Origin: Maea johnstoni
Lineage: Eukaryota; Annelida; Polychaeta; Spionida; Magelonidae
Reading direction: 5' to 3'
Assembly: GCA_963942565.1 (NCBI GenBank)
Contig: OZ012691.1
Location: 8,299,334 to 8,363,333, forward strand
DNA: 64,000 bases
The position numbers were made by a program, and so were the translations under genes. Below the pieces are notes generated by a model. It had not been told where the DNA came from. It was given only the letters and a program-made list of their open reading frames with translations, and searched no databases. Positions 15,077 through 30,000 of this stretch are shown here, piece by piece (position 1 is the stretch's first letter; each line of letters opens with the position of its first letter).

Positions 15077-18000
15077 TAAATATTACTACAAAAATTATAA
15101 GAATAATAACAGCAATAATGTTAATATATGTGAATAAGAAGTACTTTGGCATATTTTCGTTTAGACATATTTCTGATAAAAGCATGTTTTGATAATCAAT
15201 TGATTATTCCACTTTAACATTGAGAAGAAAGTCGTACCTGTCTTAGTCCTCCAGGAGTCCTCCTCCAGTGCCTGCAGCAGTGAGGGGAGGAGCAGCTTGA
15301 CTCCGTGGGCGCTCAGCTTGCTCATGACGGCCTTGGCGGTCTCGTCAGCGGCCTCCCGCACGTAGCGGTCCGTGTCGCCGAAACACAGCAGCAGGTGCGG
15401 CAGAATGTTAACGACGTACGGCTCGAACAGGCGGCCCAGCATACTACACAGCATCTCAAACGCAAACAGTGCACCTGACCGGGAAAAAGAACAAGAAATT
15501 CAATAAAAAATGTCATGAATTTTCATTACTGTCTAGCAGGGACTTAGCCAGGACCCGCATTAATTAATTACCATATATTACTCAGTAATTACCATATATC
15601 TTACAAACTAACCATTGTCTAGGACATGACTGAAGTTGCCCTTTTTGACACAATAGGCTATCAGATATAGTTGGTAAAGATTTGAAGCAGATTAGTAGCT
15701 AAATCAGAATGGGCAGAAATTTTGGAATTGCTGTTTTGGACAGGCATTTTTGGAAATCCTGACTAAGACCCTGCTGTCTAGGATGTTGAATTTTTTTTAA
15801 AGAAAGGGTTTATAAGGCCTGTATCATAAATTTTGAGATATCTTTGAAAAAATAATTGAAACATAACGTTGAATCTCACCTGAGGACAGATGGTTGCAAT
15901 TTTGTAAAATGGCAAAAATGATACTCAATTCAAAGACAATGATCACAATAACAAAAGGTATACCCCAAAACTCACTGTTGAAATAATATTTCAAATTTAT
16001 AGTCTTCTTATATTAACTCTTTAATGCTTAAAATTGCTAAAATAACAACAGCATAAATTAAGAGAATACTACCCTAGATTTTTTATGTCAGATCTTGTTC
16101 TTGATTTTACTAAGGCCTAAAAAAAAAGTTGTTTGTTTCCGGTAACCCTACCCTAACAAGTTTTTATTCAAAAAATCCCTACCCTAAAGTTTTTTCCGCC
16201 CTCCCAACTCCCAACTCCCAAACAACGTAAAACAGTCATAAAACACATTTTTGACCAAAAGAAAATGCAAAAAATCTTTTTTACTGACCTACCTACCCTA
16301 TTTTTTTTCGGACAGTTACAGGAAACAAACAATTTCTTTTTTTAGGCCTAAGGTAAAATAAACTTCAGCATAACGGTGAAATGAATATCTCACCTGGAAC
16401 AAGATTCGGACAAAAGTTTGATTTTTATACTGTATACCTTGTTAATTTTGCGTATACAAAATAATGCGCTCCATACGCAACTGCCTTTGATGCACAGATT
16501 ATTTTTTGCACGCTGATGTTGAATGACAAAGTATCAAGTCATAGTGTTGTATGATACTAGCACAGGGATCTGATGTCCAAATAGTGTTGCAGACTTCAGG
16601 GGTATGCATTAATCAAACTGCCGCAATACTAACACAGTATACAGTACATCTCCCTTAATAAATGCTGACTCCAGAGGTATGCAAAGTATGCATCAATTAA
16701 CTCTTTCACTGCTGAGGCTACTTTCATCCAAAGCACGAGGATGCAAAGATTTTTGATAATCATCTAAACCCTGTCATGTTGGTATTCATTAGAAAGCTCT
16801 CGCTGAGTACTTTCAGATGAGTACCCATTTGCCCAGGCTTCAATAGTTTTTTTTAGGATTTTTGCATAATTTTGTATTGGCAAACTTAGCCACCACCAGT
16901 ATAAGGGTTTAACTGCCTTAATATCGACACAGTATCTCCTTTAAAGGCACAGATACAAGAGTTTCTCCGGACTCACCTTCCCTGTGTACAGAGTTCTTCT
17001 TGTTCTGGATGGCCTCCTGTAGAGTGGACATGATGTCCAGCTGCTTGAGAGAGAGGATGCCCAGGCCCTTGACCAGTCCAGCGAGTCCGTAGGCTGCCCC
17101 CCGGCGCTCCCCATAGTCACCAGACTCCAGCAGGAGACGCAGCAGCTTGTGGACCAAGTCTGGCGCATCTGCCTTGATGGCCGGAACCAGAGGAGGCAGA
17201 CAGTTAGCCACAGACTCTTGTACCTGAAAGAGGAGAGGAGAGGAGGGGTCAATATTAAGATGACCAGGACCTAAGGACCAAAAGTTTAACCCTTCCAATG
17301 GTAAGGTTACTTTCGTCCAAAGCATAAGGATGCAAAGATTTTTTTGAAAATCATCTAAACTCTGTCATGTTGGTATTCATTGGATAGCTCTCGCTGAGTT
17401 CTCTTAGATGAATACCCATTTGCCAGGGTCTCAGTCATTTTTCAGACTTTTTTGCAACATTTTGTATTGGCAAAATTAGCCACCACCAGAATAAGGGTTA
17501 ACATAAGAATGTCAGCAGCTTCTGGACCAGGTGGATTTGAAAGCCAGGACCAGAGGATGCAGATAGTTTGCTAAGGATTCTTGTACCTAAGAGGAATGGA
17601 AGGTTCAATGTTTTCAGGTCATTAATTATCATACTCAACAAACTAACGCATTTTCATTGACAATAGGTACACTTTTTTCTGGGCCAATATATGTTTACAA
17701 GATACAATAATTGAGGTTGTGTCACCTACCTGCTTAGATGGCGTAGAAAGGGTTTCAATAAGCTTGGCGACGATTGGCTTGACTTTGGGGTCGTCCTTGT
17801 CTAAATGTTTGGCGAGAGATCCCATGAGAATCACAACACTCTGCCGTACGGCATCAAAGCTCTCCGAGTCGGGCGCCAGGCTCAGGAAATCCTCAAACAC
17901 AGGCAGCAACACAGACACATTCTCCTGAAAGAACAACACAGAACAGTGTAAGGTATTAGCACCAGGAGTGAAAATAATGCTCAGTCTAGGCAGTGGCTCA

Positions 18001-21000
18001 TAACTAATACTGTAGAATAGGATACTAATCCTTGCTGCAAATTAACCGATTTTATGATTTTGGATTTTTTTTTATGAGATTTTTTTCCGAAAAGCCAATA
18101 TTGAAGGCTTATAATAGCTTCAAATACCATAAGACTGTGGAGCCAGCATGAACTACGTCATGACATTACATAGTCTTAGCCAGCAGGGCGTCTGGGTGCC
18201 TTTTTGGACACCCAAACCCTTAAAAAGAACCCCTCAGATCACCCAAATATTTTAGTGTGGAATTTCTAGAAAATCTTAATCTCAAGCTTATAATTGAATT
18301 ATTTCATCTCCTTATAATTCCCATGACATTGTTTAATGATATCATGCCTTATTTTGATGAATTTATACATGTTTATGGTTGAAATATGAGTATATTGTGA
18401 TCCCCCTTAAAAATTTGGACGCCCAAAAATTTTACAACTGCCAATTTTAGGCACCCAGTTTCTTAATCCTGGCTAAGACACTGCATGACAACCTTACAAA
18501 AGAAAGAAAACTAAAACATCCTTGCCTTGCCATGCTCATTGATGATTATGACTGCAGCGTCCAGCATACAGCGCCTGACATCTGCGTGGCGATCTCCCAG
18601 ACCTTTGGCCGTGAAGAAGGAGAAGAGTGGTTCTATTTGGTCGTTGGTCAGGTACTGAGCGATCTTGCCGAGGGCGATGGCTACACCGCTACGCGACTCC
18701 CACGTGTCTGGCAGAGCCTCGGAGATGATACGGCCAAGAGGATCCAAGACTGCTGGCGGAACCTGGAACAATACACAGAAAAACAGTTCAGGGACTCAGA
18801 CTATGATTTAGAATTTCGTTTATAATAACTTTTTTCTGCCATGTCACGGCCAAGTTGTGACTATCCAGTTGTACGTAGTGGAGGAAACCAGAGATAAGTA
18901 ATATCATATAAATATAAGTGATATAATACAAGTTTATGAAATTCTTAAGCAACTTCTACACTTTCAGGTTCCTTATATCTTTGAGATACGGTCACATTTA
19001 CTTTAGTTTGTGAGAATATGAATCGCTTCAACATCTTAGATCCCATTGCAACATATTAGAAACCCAGAACCGGGAAGATATTCCCTTCTCCTCACAAATA
19101 ATCATGATATGTCATGAAAGAGTTTCTACCTATTAGCAGCAGAAACTCTTTTAACACTTCCACTGCTGAGGCTACTTTCGTCCATGGGAGAAAAATGCAA
19201 AAAGTGTTGAAAACCATCTAAATCCTGTCAAGTTGGTATTCATTGGAAAGCTCTCGCTGAGTACTCTCAGATTAGTGCCTATTTTCCAGAGTTTCAGTCA
19301 TTTTTCAGGTTTTTTGCATTATTTTGTAATGGCCAAATTAGCCACCAGCAGCATAAGGGTTAACCTTGCTGCTGGTGGCTAATTTGGCCAATACAAAATT
19401 ATGCAAAAAACCTGAAAAAGTGACTGAAACCCTTGCACATGGGTACTCATCTAAGAGTACTCGACATGAGCTTTCCAATGAATACCAACATGACAGGGTT
19501 CAGATGATTTTTACAAATCTTTGCGTCCTAGTTCTGGGTCAAAAGTAGCATTTGCATTGGAAGGATTAAAATATGTTGTTGACTTACGTAGAGTTTTTCG
19601 TTGTATTTCTCGAGGAGCACCTGCAGCACTGCGGGTAGGTAGTCCTGGTACTCGTCTATGATCTTCGCAAGCGCCTCCGAGGACGCCTGACGCACCACCT
19701 CCTGGACGTGGATGATGTCATCAACGAGCAGCATGCACAGCTCGCCGTCCGTCTCCATACCCGTCTCTTCCCATAACCTGAATACAATGATATTTCAATC
19801 TTATTTTCATCACTTTTTCTGAAGGTATTTGTTCTACTTTAAATTTGCGCATTTAACCATTTAATACTCAGAGCGGCCAAAACAGGCCTGACGTTTTTGG
19901 AAATATTCTACCTACTGAAGCATTTTCTGGAAAACATTTGAAGGAGAAATGTTGATCAGAATCCAAACAACAACTCTCTTTCAAATATTTTGTGAACTTT
20001 CACTTTATGTCCAAGTTATATTTAAAAGTATGAGAGTAGCAGACAATACTTGGTAAAGTAACTCTGAGTGTGAATGGGTTAAGCACTCAAAGGTCAGAAA
20101 TCAAAGTAGGATATTTGTTTGAAGGATGTTATTTTGGAGCTATCATGGGCAGCGCAAAAATAGTGAAAATTATAGGTCTGTAAAAAATACCAGTTGTACA
20201 GTATACCACTAGGCAATTCAAATGAATAAAACGGTTTAAAAACTAAGAAGTATCTTACTTGTCAGCGAGTTTCCTGTTATCTTGCTCGACGTCACAGCGA
20301 GCAACCCAGACTCGGCGTACCAGGTTCAGTCCGTTGGTGTAGTCAATGTCAGGTGTCGGGAGAACCATCGCCATCGCTAGAAGACCCTAATAAAGCAAAG
20401 AAGATAAACAGTTCTGAACCATTGCCATCGCTAATAGACCATAATAAAGCAAAGAAAATAAACATTTGTATATAACAGGGATGGCGAGTCAACATATCCT
20501 TTTGACGCAAAGTCAAGTGGTATGGACGAAGAGGTGTGAAGTGTCTGCGTCCAGAGGAACACATAAAATTCCCATTAAGAACCCTTATTCCCCTTCATAA
20601 CAGTTCTTTGAGCTGCTTATCATGTAAACAGTAGCACAGTCAACTAAACTTCACAAGCCGGATAAAGAAATCTACCCATTTACCCCCCTAAGTGACCACA
20701 TCTGTTGGCATAGATAGTCAACACTCACTTGTGGCCCATGTTAAGGACGCAGTATTTTCTGGACCTTGGTATGAGTGTGGATGCAACTTTCTTTGACCCT
20801 ATTGCTAACACTGACATAAAAAAGTTGTATTTAAATAAAAAGGTTTCCCCATTCAATATCTTGTAAATATATACCAATATTTCTTTCTAAATAAGGACGT
20901 TACAGCAATTGTAAAATAATATGTTGACCTTAATCACTTCTGCATGACTTGCTATGGAAAAGTTTGATTAAATTTGGTTAAATCTTTGCATCCTTGTGCT

Positions 21001-24000
21001 TTGGACGAAAGTATCCTCAGCATTGGAAGGGTTAAAATGAAGCTCACCATGATTGAGGTCTCCCTGACGGCGGTGGCTGAGGACTGTAGGCCCTCCAGTA
21101 GCCACCATCAACCAACCAAAATTGTAATTAACAAAAAGTGTCCTATATTTGCGATAATTTAGGGTAAACTGAAGCTCACCATGATTGAGGTCTCCCTGAC
21201 GGCGGTGGCTGAGGACTGTAGGCCCTCCAGCAGCCACCATCAACCAACCAAAATCAAAATTAACAAAATGTGTCCCATATTTGCGATAATTTACGGTAAA
21301 CTGAAGCTCACCATGATGGAGGTCTCCCTGACGGCGGTGGCTGAGGACTGTAGGCCCTCCAGCAGCCACCATCAACCAACCAAAATTGTAATTAACAAAA
21401 AGTGTCCTATATTTGCGAGAATTTAGGGTAAACTGAAGCTCACCATGATAGAGGTCTCCCTGACGGCGGTGGCTGAGGACTGTAGGCCCTCCAGCAGCCA
21501 CCATCAACCAACCAAAATTGTAATTAACAAAAAGTGTCCTATATTTGCGAGAATTTAGGGTAAACTGAAGCTCACCATGATAGAGGTCTCCCTGACGGCG
21601 GTGGCTGAGGACTGTAGGCCCTCCAGCAGCCACCATCAACCAACCAAAATTGTAATTAACAAAAAGTGTCCTATATTTGCGAGAATTTAGGGTAAACTGA
21701 AGCTCACCATGATTGAGGTCTCCCTGACGGCGGTGGCTGAGGACTGTAGGCCCTCCAGCAGCACCTCTATCTCGTCCTGCTCGGCAGCGGCACACCCCTC
21801 CAGGCCGCTACCAGACATGGCCACCTCCAGTAGCGCACGGCTCGCCATCTGCTGCAGCTTCCCGCTGTCCAGCGAACCAATCACCTTCACCAGCAGGCTC
21901 AGCATCTCGCGCCGCGGCAGAGTCTCCGGACTCATCTGAAATAGGGAGTTAATACAGTCAATTTCTCATAATTATATCAGGAGTTCGACAGAGATTTCAA
22001 AACACATGCAACAGGCATAATCCTACTAGTACTGGCAAACAGCATGGTAGGCAATAGCCCTTTAAAGGACATTTCACCATGAATAAAAACAAATAGTTTC
22101 TTAGAGTATTCACTACTTAAATCCTCGCAGTCTAGGGACTCATCTGAAAGAAAGATTTGTCAGAAAATACAGTCAATTATCATATTCATATCAGGATCAG
22201 CACTTCCTGCCGCTGGCAGAGTCAATGGACTCATCTGAAAGAGAGGGACAATGAATGTGTCTTATAAACTTTTAAAAGGTTTTAAAAATGTGTTAATGAA
22301 TTAACATATCTGTGATGAGTGCTATTAATTTGCTTAAATGTGTCCCATGCTATTGAACATAGAGTAGCACAAATACCCTCCACTAGGGCTGTAAAGCAAT
22401 TTTTTTTAGCACTCCAAGTTAAAGCTGTATATGTATACAGTACCTCATCAAAAGTAGTCTCTGAGCTCCTGAGCTTGGCGTGTGTGGAGATGATCTCGAC
22501 GGCCCTCTGCAGGATGTCGGTGTCGCCCCCTACGCAGGATCCCCCGTCCCGCAGCACCATCTTCAGCAGGTAGAAACAGTAGGCGAAGGTGGGGGCCGGG
22601 TACGGCAATGATTCCGGAACCGTGGCCGTATAGAAGTTCCCAATCACCCGCGTCACCTGTGACCTTGACCCCTCTTGGCACCAGCAGGGCTCAAGGTCAA
22701 CCGCAGCATCCATGAGACGCAGTGTAGCAAAGGCTAAGAGTGTTGCTGAAACATAAGAGACAATAAAAAAGTTCAGTTTTTTGCACAATTTTCTATTTAC
22801 AACATAAGTACTTGCCTTCGTGCCCCGGTAAGTGAATGTTTGAAAAAAGGGCTTTCGGGCAGGTACATTTTACTTGTTACTTGCCCAAATGGAATGGGCA
22901 AGCTTATTTTATGAGCACTGAACACAATTTTATATAGGAAATGGCACATATACCCAGAGATATGCAAACAATGCAACAGAACTGAAATACATGCCTTTCT
23001 AGCATATGATATAACTTATAACGAGCAAGTCAAAAATCATGTCACCCAAGTAAAATTTATTACCTACTTGCCTGGCATGGAAAGTTAGTTCTGAAAAATA
23101 TGTTGGTGCCCATGCTTATTCAGGTCTTTAGGAAACGCATGTGCCAGGGGCTCAATCATTTTTCAGATTTTTTGCAATATTTTGTATTGGCCAATTAGGC
23201 CACCAGCAGCATAAGGATTAAGAGACAATGTACTGAAGTACACAGTGAAACTGACCTGTGTTATTCTGGTCTTTAGGGAACACTGCTGTGGCCATTTCCT
23301 GGTATGTAGGTATGATGATGGGCGCAGCCAGCGGGGACTGGACAAGAGGCATGAGCGTGTCCAGTAGCTCTGTCACGTACTCTCTGACCGCCACGACATC
23401 CCGCAGGCAGCAGCATGATATCAAACTGCACGCCTTCACAACCTGTCCGTGCAACTGAAAAACAGCAAGAAATAAAATTCTTTAACTTTGTTTTCATTTT
23501 TTGCTGATTGCTCATTTTGCATTATATAACATTTTCTATTATATTTAGATATATATTTTCAAAAAATGTTTAGCTAGAGACCTCACAAAAGTTATGAGGC
23601 TTTTTAGGATGTACTAACAAAGTTCTTTCAGAATTTCTTGATTTTATAATACTGGTATTGATAGTGTTCTTATTAACAAGTCCTCTTCAAATTTTATTTT
23701 CTAAAATACTTTGGCCTAAAATATTTCACCAAAAATTGTTTGGCTGCTATTGGCCGCTGAGAGCATTAATGAATTAAAGTGGTATACAGGATACATATGG
23801 GATGTTGAAATAAGGCCTAAAAGAATAATTGTTAGTTTCCTGTAACCCGACCTACCTTATTTTTTTTGGGCCCTTCCCTCAATCTTTTTATGACATTTTG
23901 AATCAAAACATGGTATTCCGAATGAAAACATGAACAGCTCAACTATGAGCTTACCATTTATCACAAAAAATATTCCTTAAAATAAAAACATTTTCCTACG

Positions 24001-27000
24001 TACCTACCCTAATTTTTCTTTGGGTGTTACAGGAAACAAACAATATATCTTTTTAGGCCTAACTCATCTGGTGGAATATTTATGCAATTTCAGACACCAC
24101 TCTAAAAAAAAGTTCTAGTTCTTACCTCTTTCATGCGGCCTCGGATTTCAGCCTCAGTTTTCATTGTGGCGTCCACCAGTTCTTGTTGTTTTTTGGTGAG
24201 CTTCACAGGTTCAGCCTTTATCAGGCCTTTGGCCCTCTTCTTTTCCTCGAGTTCTTTGCGGATTTCCAACTCGGCCAGCTGATCCTGGTAGCTGTAGAGT
24301 TTGTTCTCGCGCTTCATGTTTGACACGTTGTCTTGCTGCTGCGAGGCACTGGAAAATAAACCAAATGATAAGCAGGGTTCGACAAAGGTACTTGCCTGCT
24401 TGTCCCGGTAAGTGATTTTTTGAAAAAAAGGCTTTTGGTCAAGTACATTTTTGTTTGCACTTGCCCGCACGGGCAAGCTGATTTCCAGAGCACAACACAT
24501 TTTTGATAAAAAAAAATGGCACAAATACCCAGAAATATGCTAACAGTGCAACAAAATTTAGAAGAAAATGGTTTTAAAGTAATTAAATCCATGAGAAATG
24601 ATACATGCCATTCTTGCATATGTTATAACTTAGTTTTTGGCAAGCCAAGAATGATGTCGGGCAAGTTAAAGTCAGTAAATACTTGCCCGGCATGGTAAGT
24701 TAGTTCTGAAACTTATGTTGGTGCCTGATAAGCCACTCGCATCCACACTGAGCAGTCAGTGGCAATGTCTTACACAGGTAAAAATTGACAGGCATGTATG
24801 GACCCATTATTTTGACGGGCCCGTCACGGGCCTAGAGCACCTCAAGCGCCCATTTTAACGGGCCCATCAAAATAACAGGCACGTTACGGGTTTTCAAGCT
24901 GTAATGGGCCCGTAACGGTTGACTTACTGCCCTAGTAAGACGGGTGTTGCATAAGTCTGATTCAATGGGACCAGAAATATTTTTCTGATTTAGGAAAAAT
25001 CTGATTTACTGAATTACAGTTAAGAAAATACCTGTATCTTAATACAGAAGTCCCAAAGAATTTGTCTGACTTATGCAAACGTCCTAGTTACAGGAGTCCT
25101 AATTAGGCAAGTTCAACTGTATTAACAAGAAAGGACTAACCCCTGCTATGAAAAAATAGAGGCCAAATCTGACTCATATCTACTAGCCATAGTTGTCAGA
25201 TACTCATAGGACCCTGAATCCCAGTTTCAATATCATCTTAATACAGAAGTCCCAAAGAATTTGTCTGACTTATGCAAACATCCTATTTACAGGAGTCCGA
25301 ATTAGGCAAGTTCAACTGTATTAACAAGAAAGGACTAACCCCTGCTATGAAAAAATAGAGGCCAAATCTGACTCATATCTACTAGCCATAGTTGTCAGAT
25401 ACTCATAGGACCCTGAATCCCAGTTTCAATATCATAGAGCACTTACCTTTCTAAAATTTTCTTGTCAAAGAGTTCCCCCTCTGGAGATACCATGATATCA
25501 CATTCCTTTCTGGTTACCGTTGACAACTGTGGGTTTCTAAGGAGACTGGTCACATGACCAATAAGCGTTGGCAGTACGGTGCGGGGCGATACACGGACCA
25601 AAGTAGTGATAAGTGATAGATATCCCTGCAATAGAAAAGGAGGCTACAATTAACTCAGCTCAAAGTAACCTTGTGGATTGACATATTTCAATTGATTTCA
25701 ATACGAAAACTTCTGTATAATTCCATAAAGGCATGAAGATAGTTTAATATCTTGAACAAAGGTGGCTTTATGAAAGATATCTGAGAGATAAATGTCATTA
25801 AGATACCAAATCTTATCTCTCTATCAAATAGTTTTGGCAATTTGTGCTTAATATCTAACTTACTGAAATATCTTAGGTCTTAGCAATTTTAGGGGGAAGC
25901 TTAAACATGAATGGCTTTGGCAGCGGTGGAAAGAAAGTAACCGTAGTTTCGCGTGTATAAGACACACTTTTTTACACAAATTTTTCCTCTCAAATTGGGG
26001 GTGCGTCTTATACACAAAGCTTGAAATCTAGGGTGTTTTACATTGAGTCCCCAGGCCACACAGAGATCCAGTGGACCGTGGATTACGTGAATTCAACTCC
26101 TTGATTCGTACAAGTGGTCGGGTTATTTTGCCTAATTTCAATTATAATGCCGCAAGGACAATGCCCATCAATGTTGGCCGCGGCATCTATGAATTGTAAT
26201 TACAGTAACACCCTCAGCCAGAAATCATTGATTACAATCTATATCATGCTTAGGACAATGAGTATCGGGCACTGACAGAGAGTGATAAGCATTCATGTCA
26301 CATTTCACACATTTCGATATGTGTTTTAAGGGTTTTCTAGTGTTATTTGTGAGGGGTTGATCTGCCACAATGTTTCTGAAAAGGGGGTGCGCACTATACA
26401 CAAAGCTAAGGTCTATACATCATTTTAAAGGACTGAATAAGGGGTGCATCTTATACACGCGAAATTACGGTAAATGAATACACACACATATAAATATTAT
26501 ATGTTTCTTTATCATTTGATATGTGATTCTTGTGTGTGTGTGTGTGTGTGTGTCTGTGTGTATGTGCGCCGGCGTGTATGTGTGTGTGTGTGCACCCCAA
26601 TATTTTGTGTGTAAAAGAAAGGCAACAGAAAGTAGTTCTTTGTCACAGGTTGTTTAGCGGCAATAAGTTGTCAAAAGACATTCATTTGGCCAATTGCAGT
26701 GATCATGAAAAATGTTATAAAAGTATAAAATTAGCTAGATAAGAATGTGGCCGTAAAACTCGACCCTTATCGATTAATTATGCGCAATTTCTTTCGGAAA
26801 ATCGATGTTAAATTAGCTTCGCATGCAAACCCTAGTACATACCTTAGAAAGATTCTCTTGGTTCTTGATTGAGTTAATGATGTCCTCTAAGTGATCGCCA
26901 ATAAACTCAGGCGCGTCAAGCTTCAGCTTGGCTACAAGGTCCGTCCAGGCATCAGGGTTACAGTGAACTAAAACAAGAACAACAACAACAATAAAAGGGT

Positions 27001-30000
27001 TGTCAGTGAACTACAACAAGAATAACAACAAAAAGTTAAATAAGTGTCAGCCTTTGCAATCAGGGTTACAGTGAACTATAACAAATATAACAGCGACACT
27101 ATAAAAAGGTTGTCAGTGAACTACAAAAAGAATAACAACAAAAATTAAAATGACAGTCAGCCTTTGGCATCAGGGTAACAGTGAACTACAACAAGAACAA
27201 CAATAAAAGGATTGTCAACCTTTGGCATCAGGGTTACAGTGAACTATAACAAGAACAACAATAAAAGGATTGTCAGCCTTTGGCTTCGGGGTTATGGTGA
27301 ACTATAACAAGAACAACAATAAAAGGATTGTCAGCCTTTGGCATCAGGGTTACAGTGAACTATAACAAGAACATCAATAAAAGGATTGTCAGCCTTTGGC
27401 ATCAGGGTTACAGTGAACTATAACAAGAACAACAATAAAAGGATTGTCAGCCTTTGGCTTCAGGGTTACAGTGAACTATAACAAGAACAACAATAAAAGG
27501 ATTGTCAGCCTTTGGCTTCAGGGTTATGGTGAACTATAACAAGAACAACAACAATAAAAGGATTGTCAGCCTTTGGCATCAGGGTTACAGTGAACTATAA
27601 CAAGAACAACAACAATAAAAGGATTGCCAGCCTTTGGCTTCAGGGTTATGGTGAACTATAACAAGAACAACAACAATAAAAGGATTGTCAGCCTTTGGCA
27701 TCAGGGTTACAGTGAACTATAACAAGAACAACAATAAAAGGATTGTCAGCCTTTGGCATCAGGGTTACAGTGAACTATAACAAGAACAACAATAAAAGGA
27801 TTGTCAGCCTTTGGCATCAGGGTTACAGTGAACTATAACAAGAACAACAATAAAAGGAGTGCCAGCCTTTGGCATCAGGGTTACAGTGAACTATAACAAG
27901 AACAACAATAAAAGGATTGTCAGCCTTTGGCACCAGGGTTATGGTGAACTATAACAAGAACAACAATAAAAGGATTGTCAGCCTTTGGCATCAGGGTTAT
28001 AATGAACTATAACAAGAACAACAATAAAAGGAGTGCCAGCCTTTAGCATCAGGGTTACAGTGAACTATAACAAGAACGACAATAAAAGGATTGTCAGCCT
28101 TTAGCATCAGGGTTACAGTGAACTATAACAAGAACAACAATAAAATGATTGTCAGCCTTTGGCATCAGGGTTACAGTGAACTATAACAAGAACGACAATA
28201 AAAGGATTGTCAGCCTTTGGCATCAGGGTAACAGTGAACTATAACAAGAACGACAATAAAAGGATTGTCAGCCTTTAGCATCAGGGTTACAGTGAACTAT
28301 AACAAGAACAACAATAAAATGATTGTCAGCCTTTGGCATCAGGGTTACAGTGAACTATAATAAGAACAACAACAATAAAAGGATTGAGAGCCTTTGGCAT
28401 CAGGGTTACAGTGAACTATAATAAGAACAACAACAATAAAAGGATTGTCAGCCTTTGGCATCAGGGTAACAGTGAACTACAACAAGAACAACAATAAAAG
28501 GATTGTCAGCCTTTGACATCAGGGTTACAGTGAACTGTAACAAGAAAAACAATAAAAGGATTGTCAGCCTTTGGCATCAGGGTAACAGTGAACTATAACA
28601 AGAACAACAACAATAGAAGGATTGTCAGCCTTTGGCATCAGGGTTACAGTGAACTATATAACAAGAACAACAACAATAAAAGGATTGTCAGCCTTTGGCA
28701 TCAGGGTTACAGTGAACTATAACAACAACAATAAAAGGATTGTCAGCCTTTGGCATCAGGGTTACAATGAACTATAACAAGAACAACAATAATAAAAGGA
28801 TTGTCAGCCTTTAGCATCATGGTTAGAGTGAACTATAACAACAACAATAAAAGGATTGTCAGCCTTAGGCATCAGGGTTACAGTGAACTATAACAAGAAC
28901 AACAACAATAAAAGGATTGTGGATGTGCCAGGGTGTCAGTCATTTTTTCATGGTTTTTAATTTGTTTATATTAGTCAAATTAGTTACCAGCAGCATAAGG
29001 ATTAACAATGTATACAGTACAGTATGAAGAGAGTTTCTCACCTATACATGGATGATGTGCATCCTCCATAGCTTCTAGTGCGATCTGCTCAGCCTCCCGA
29101 CGATCTGGGTTGGGGATGTTTGTGATAGATGCGAGACATTCCACCAGTAATGATGACTTGATGAACTTCTGATGATCACCACTGCCATCAGCCATAAAAG
29201 TCTCGCAGTCCACAATCTGAAGGCACGACAGGTTTCACATATTAACAAGGTGACAGTTAGTGCATAAAACAAGCAAGCCTGCATTGAAAGGGCTTACTAG
29301 AGGAGGCAAAACTGAGACAGAAAAAGTCTTCTAAGACTATCTGATATGACTAACAGGAGCCAGTATATATTATCTCACAATTCATATCTTCAAAAATAAA
29401 AAAACACACCTGTCATATTTTAACATTGGATAAATGAAAAGAGTTGTTTGAATTTTATCTACAGTTGAATAAGACTGCATGCATCCTGTGTTTTAATTCA
29501 ATGCCTATCTCTTTGTATTAGTGTAATGTATAAATCAGTAATGTCTTAAGGATAGTTAAACATCCATCCATGTATGTGATTTTATTTGATTTGAAAAAAA
29601 AAAGAAGATTTTTTTTTAAAATTTGATTCTCCTTTTGATTATTCAAAAAATAGTTTCTCTTTTCTATTTCAGAGTGGCTGCCTACCTCCTGTGTGTTGAG
29701 GACTTGTCTGAACTCCCTGAGGATATCGAGTGATATGGCTGCCCCGCCGAGCACGGCCAGGATCTTCCTGCAGCTGGCCTGAGCCTGTCGCCTCGACTGC
29801 CACGAGCCGTGCGTCAGACAGAACACCAGCGCCTTGTAGTACATGCTACAACAAACAACAAAATAACCTAAATTAACATATAACTTAAACATATCTGCGG
29901 CACATGACAGAAGTGGCATCTACGACCATCACCAACAACTAACTTTTGGCAATTGTCAGAGGAGCGATTAGCAAGGCAAGCTTCGCGATATACACAGGTA

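Noticed and set aside
20968-21795. 275-codon minus-strand frame with 44-residue repeats
   Set aside because: Arises from the 132-bp array read out of the GCN1 frame; not a gene.
26948-28920. Regular spaced repeats resembling a CRISPR array
   Set aside because: Units are contiguous and near-identical throughout, without unique spacers, and the seed is a GCN1 splice junction. It is a eukaryotic minisatellite.
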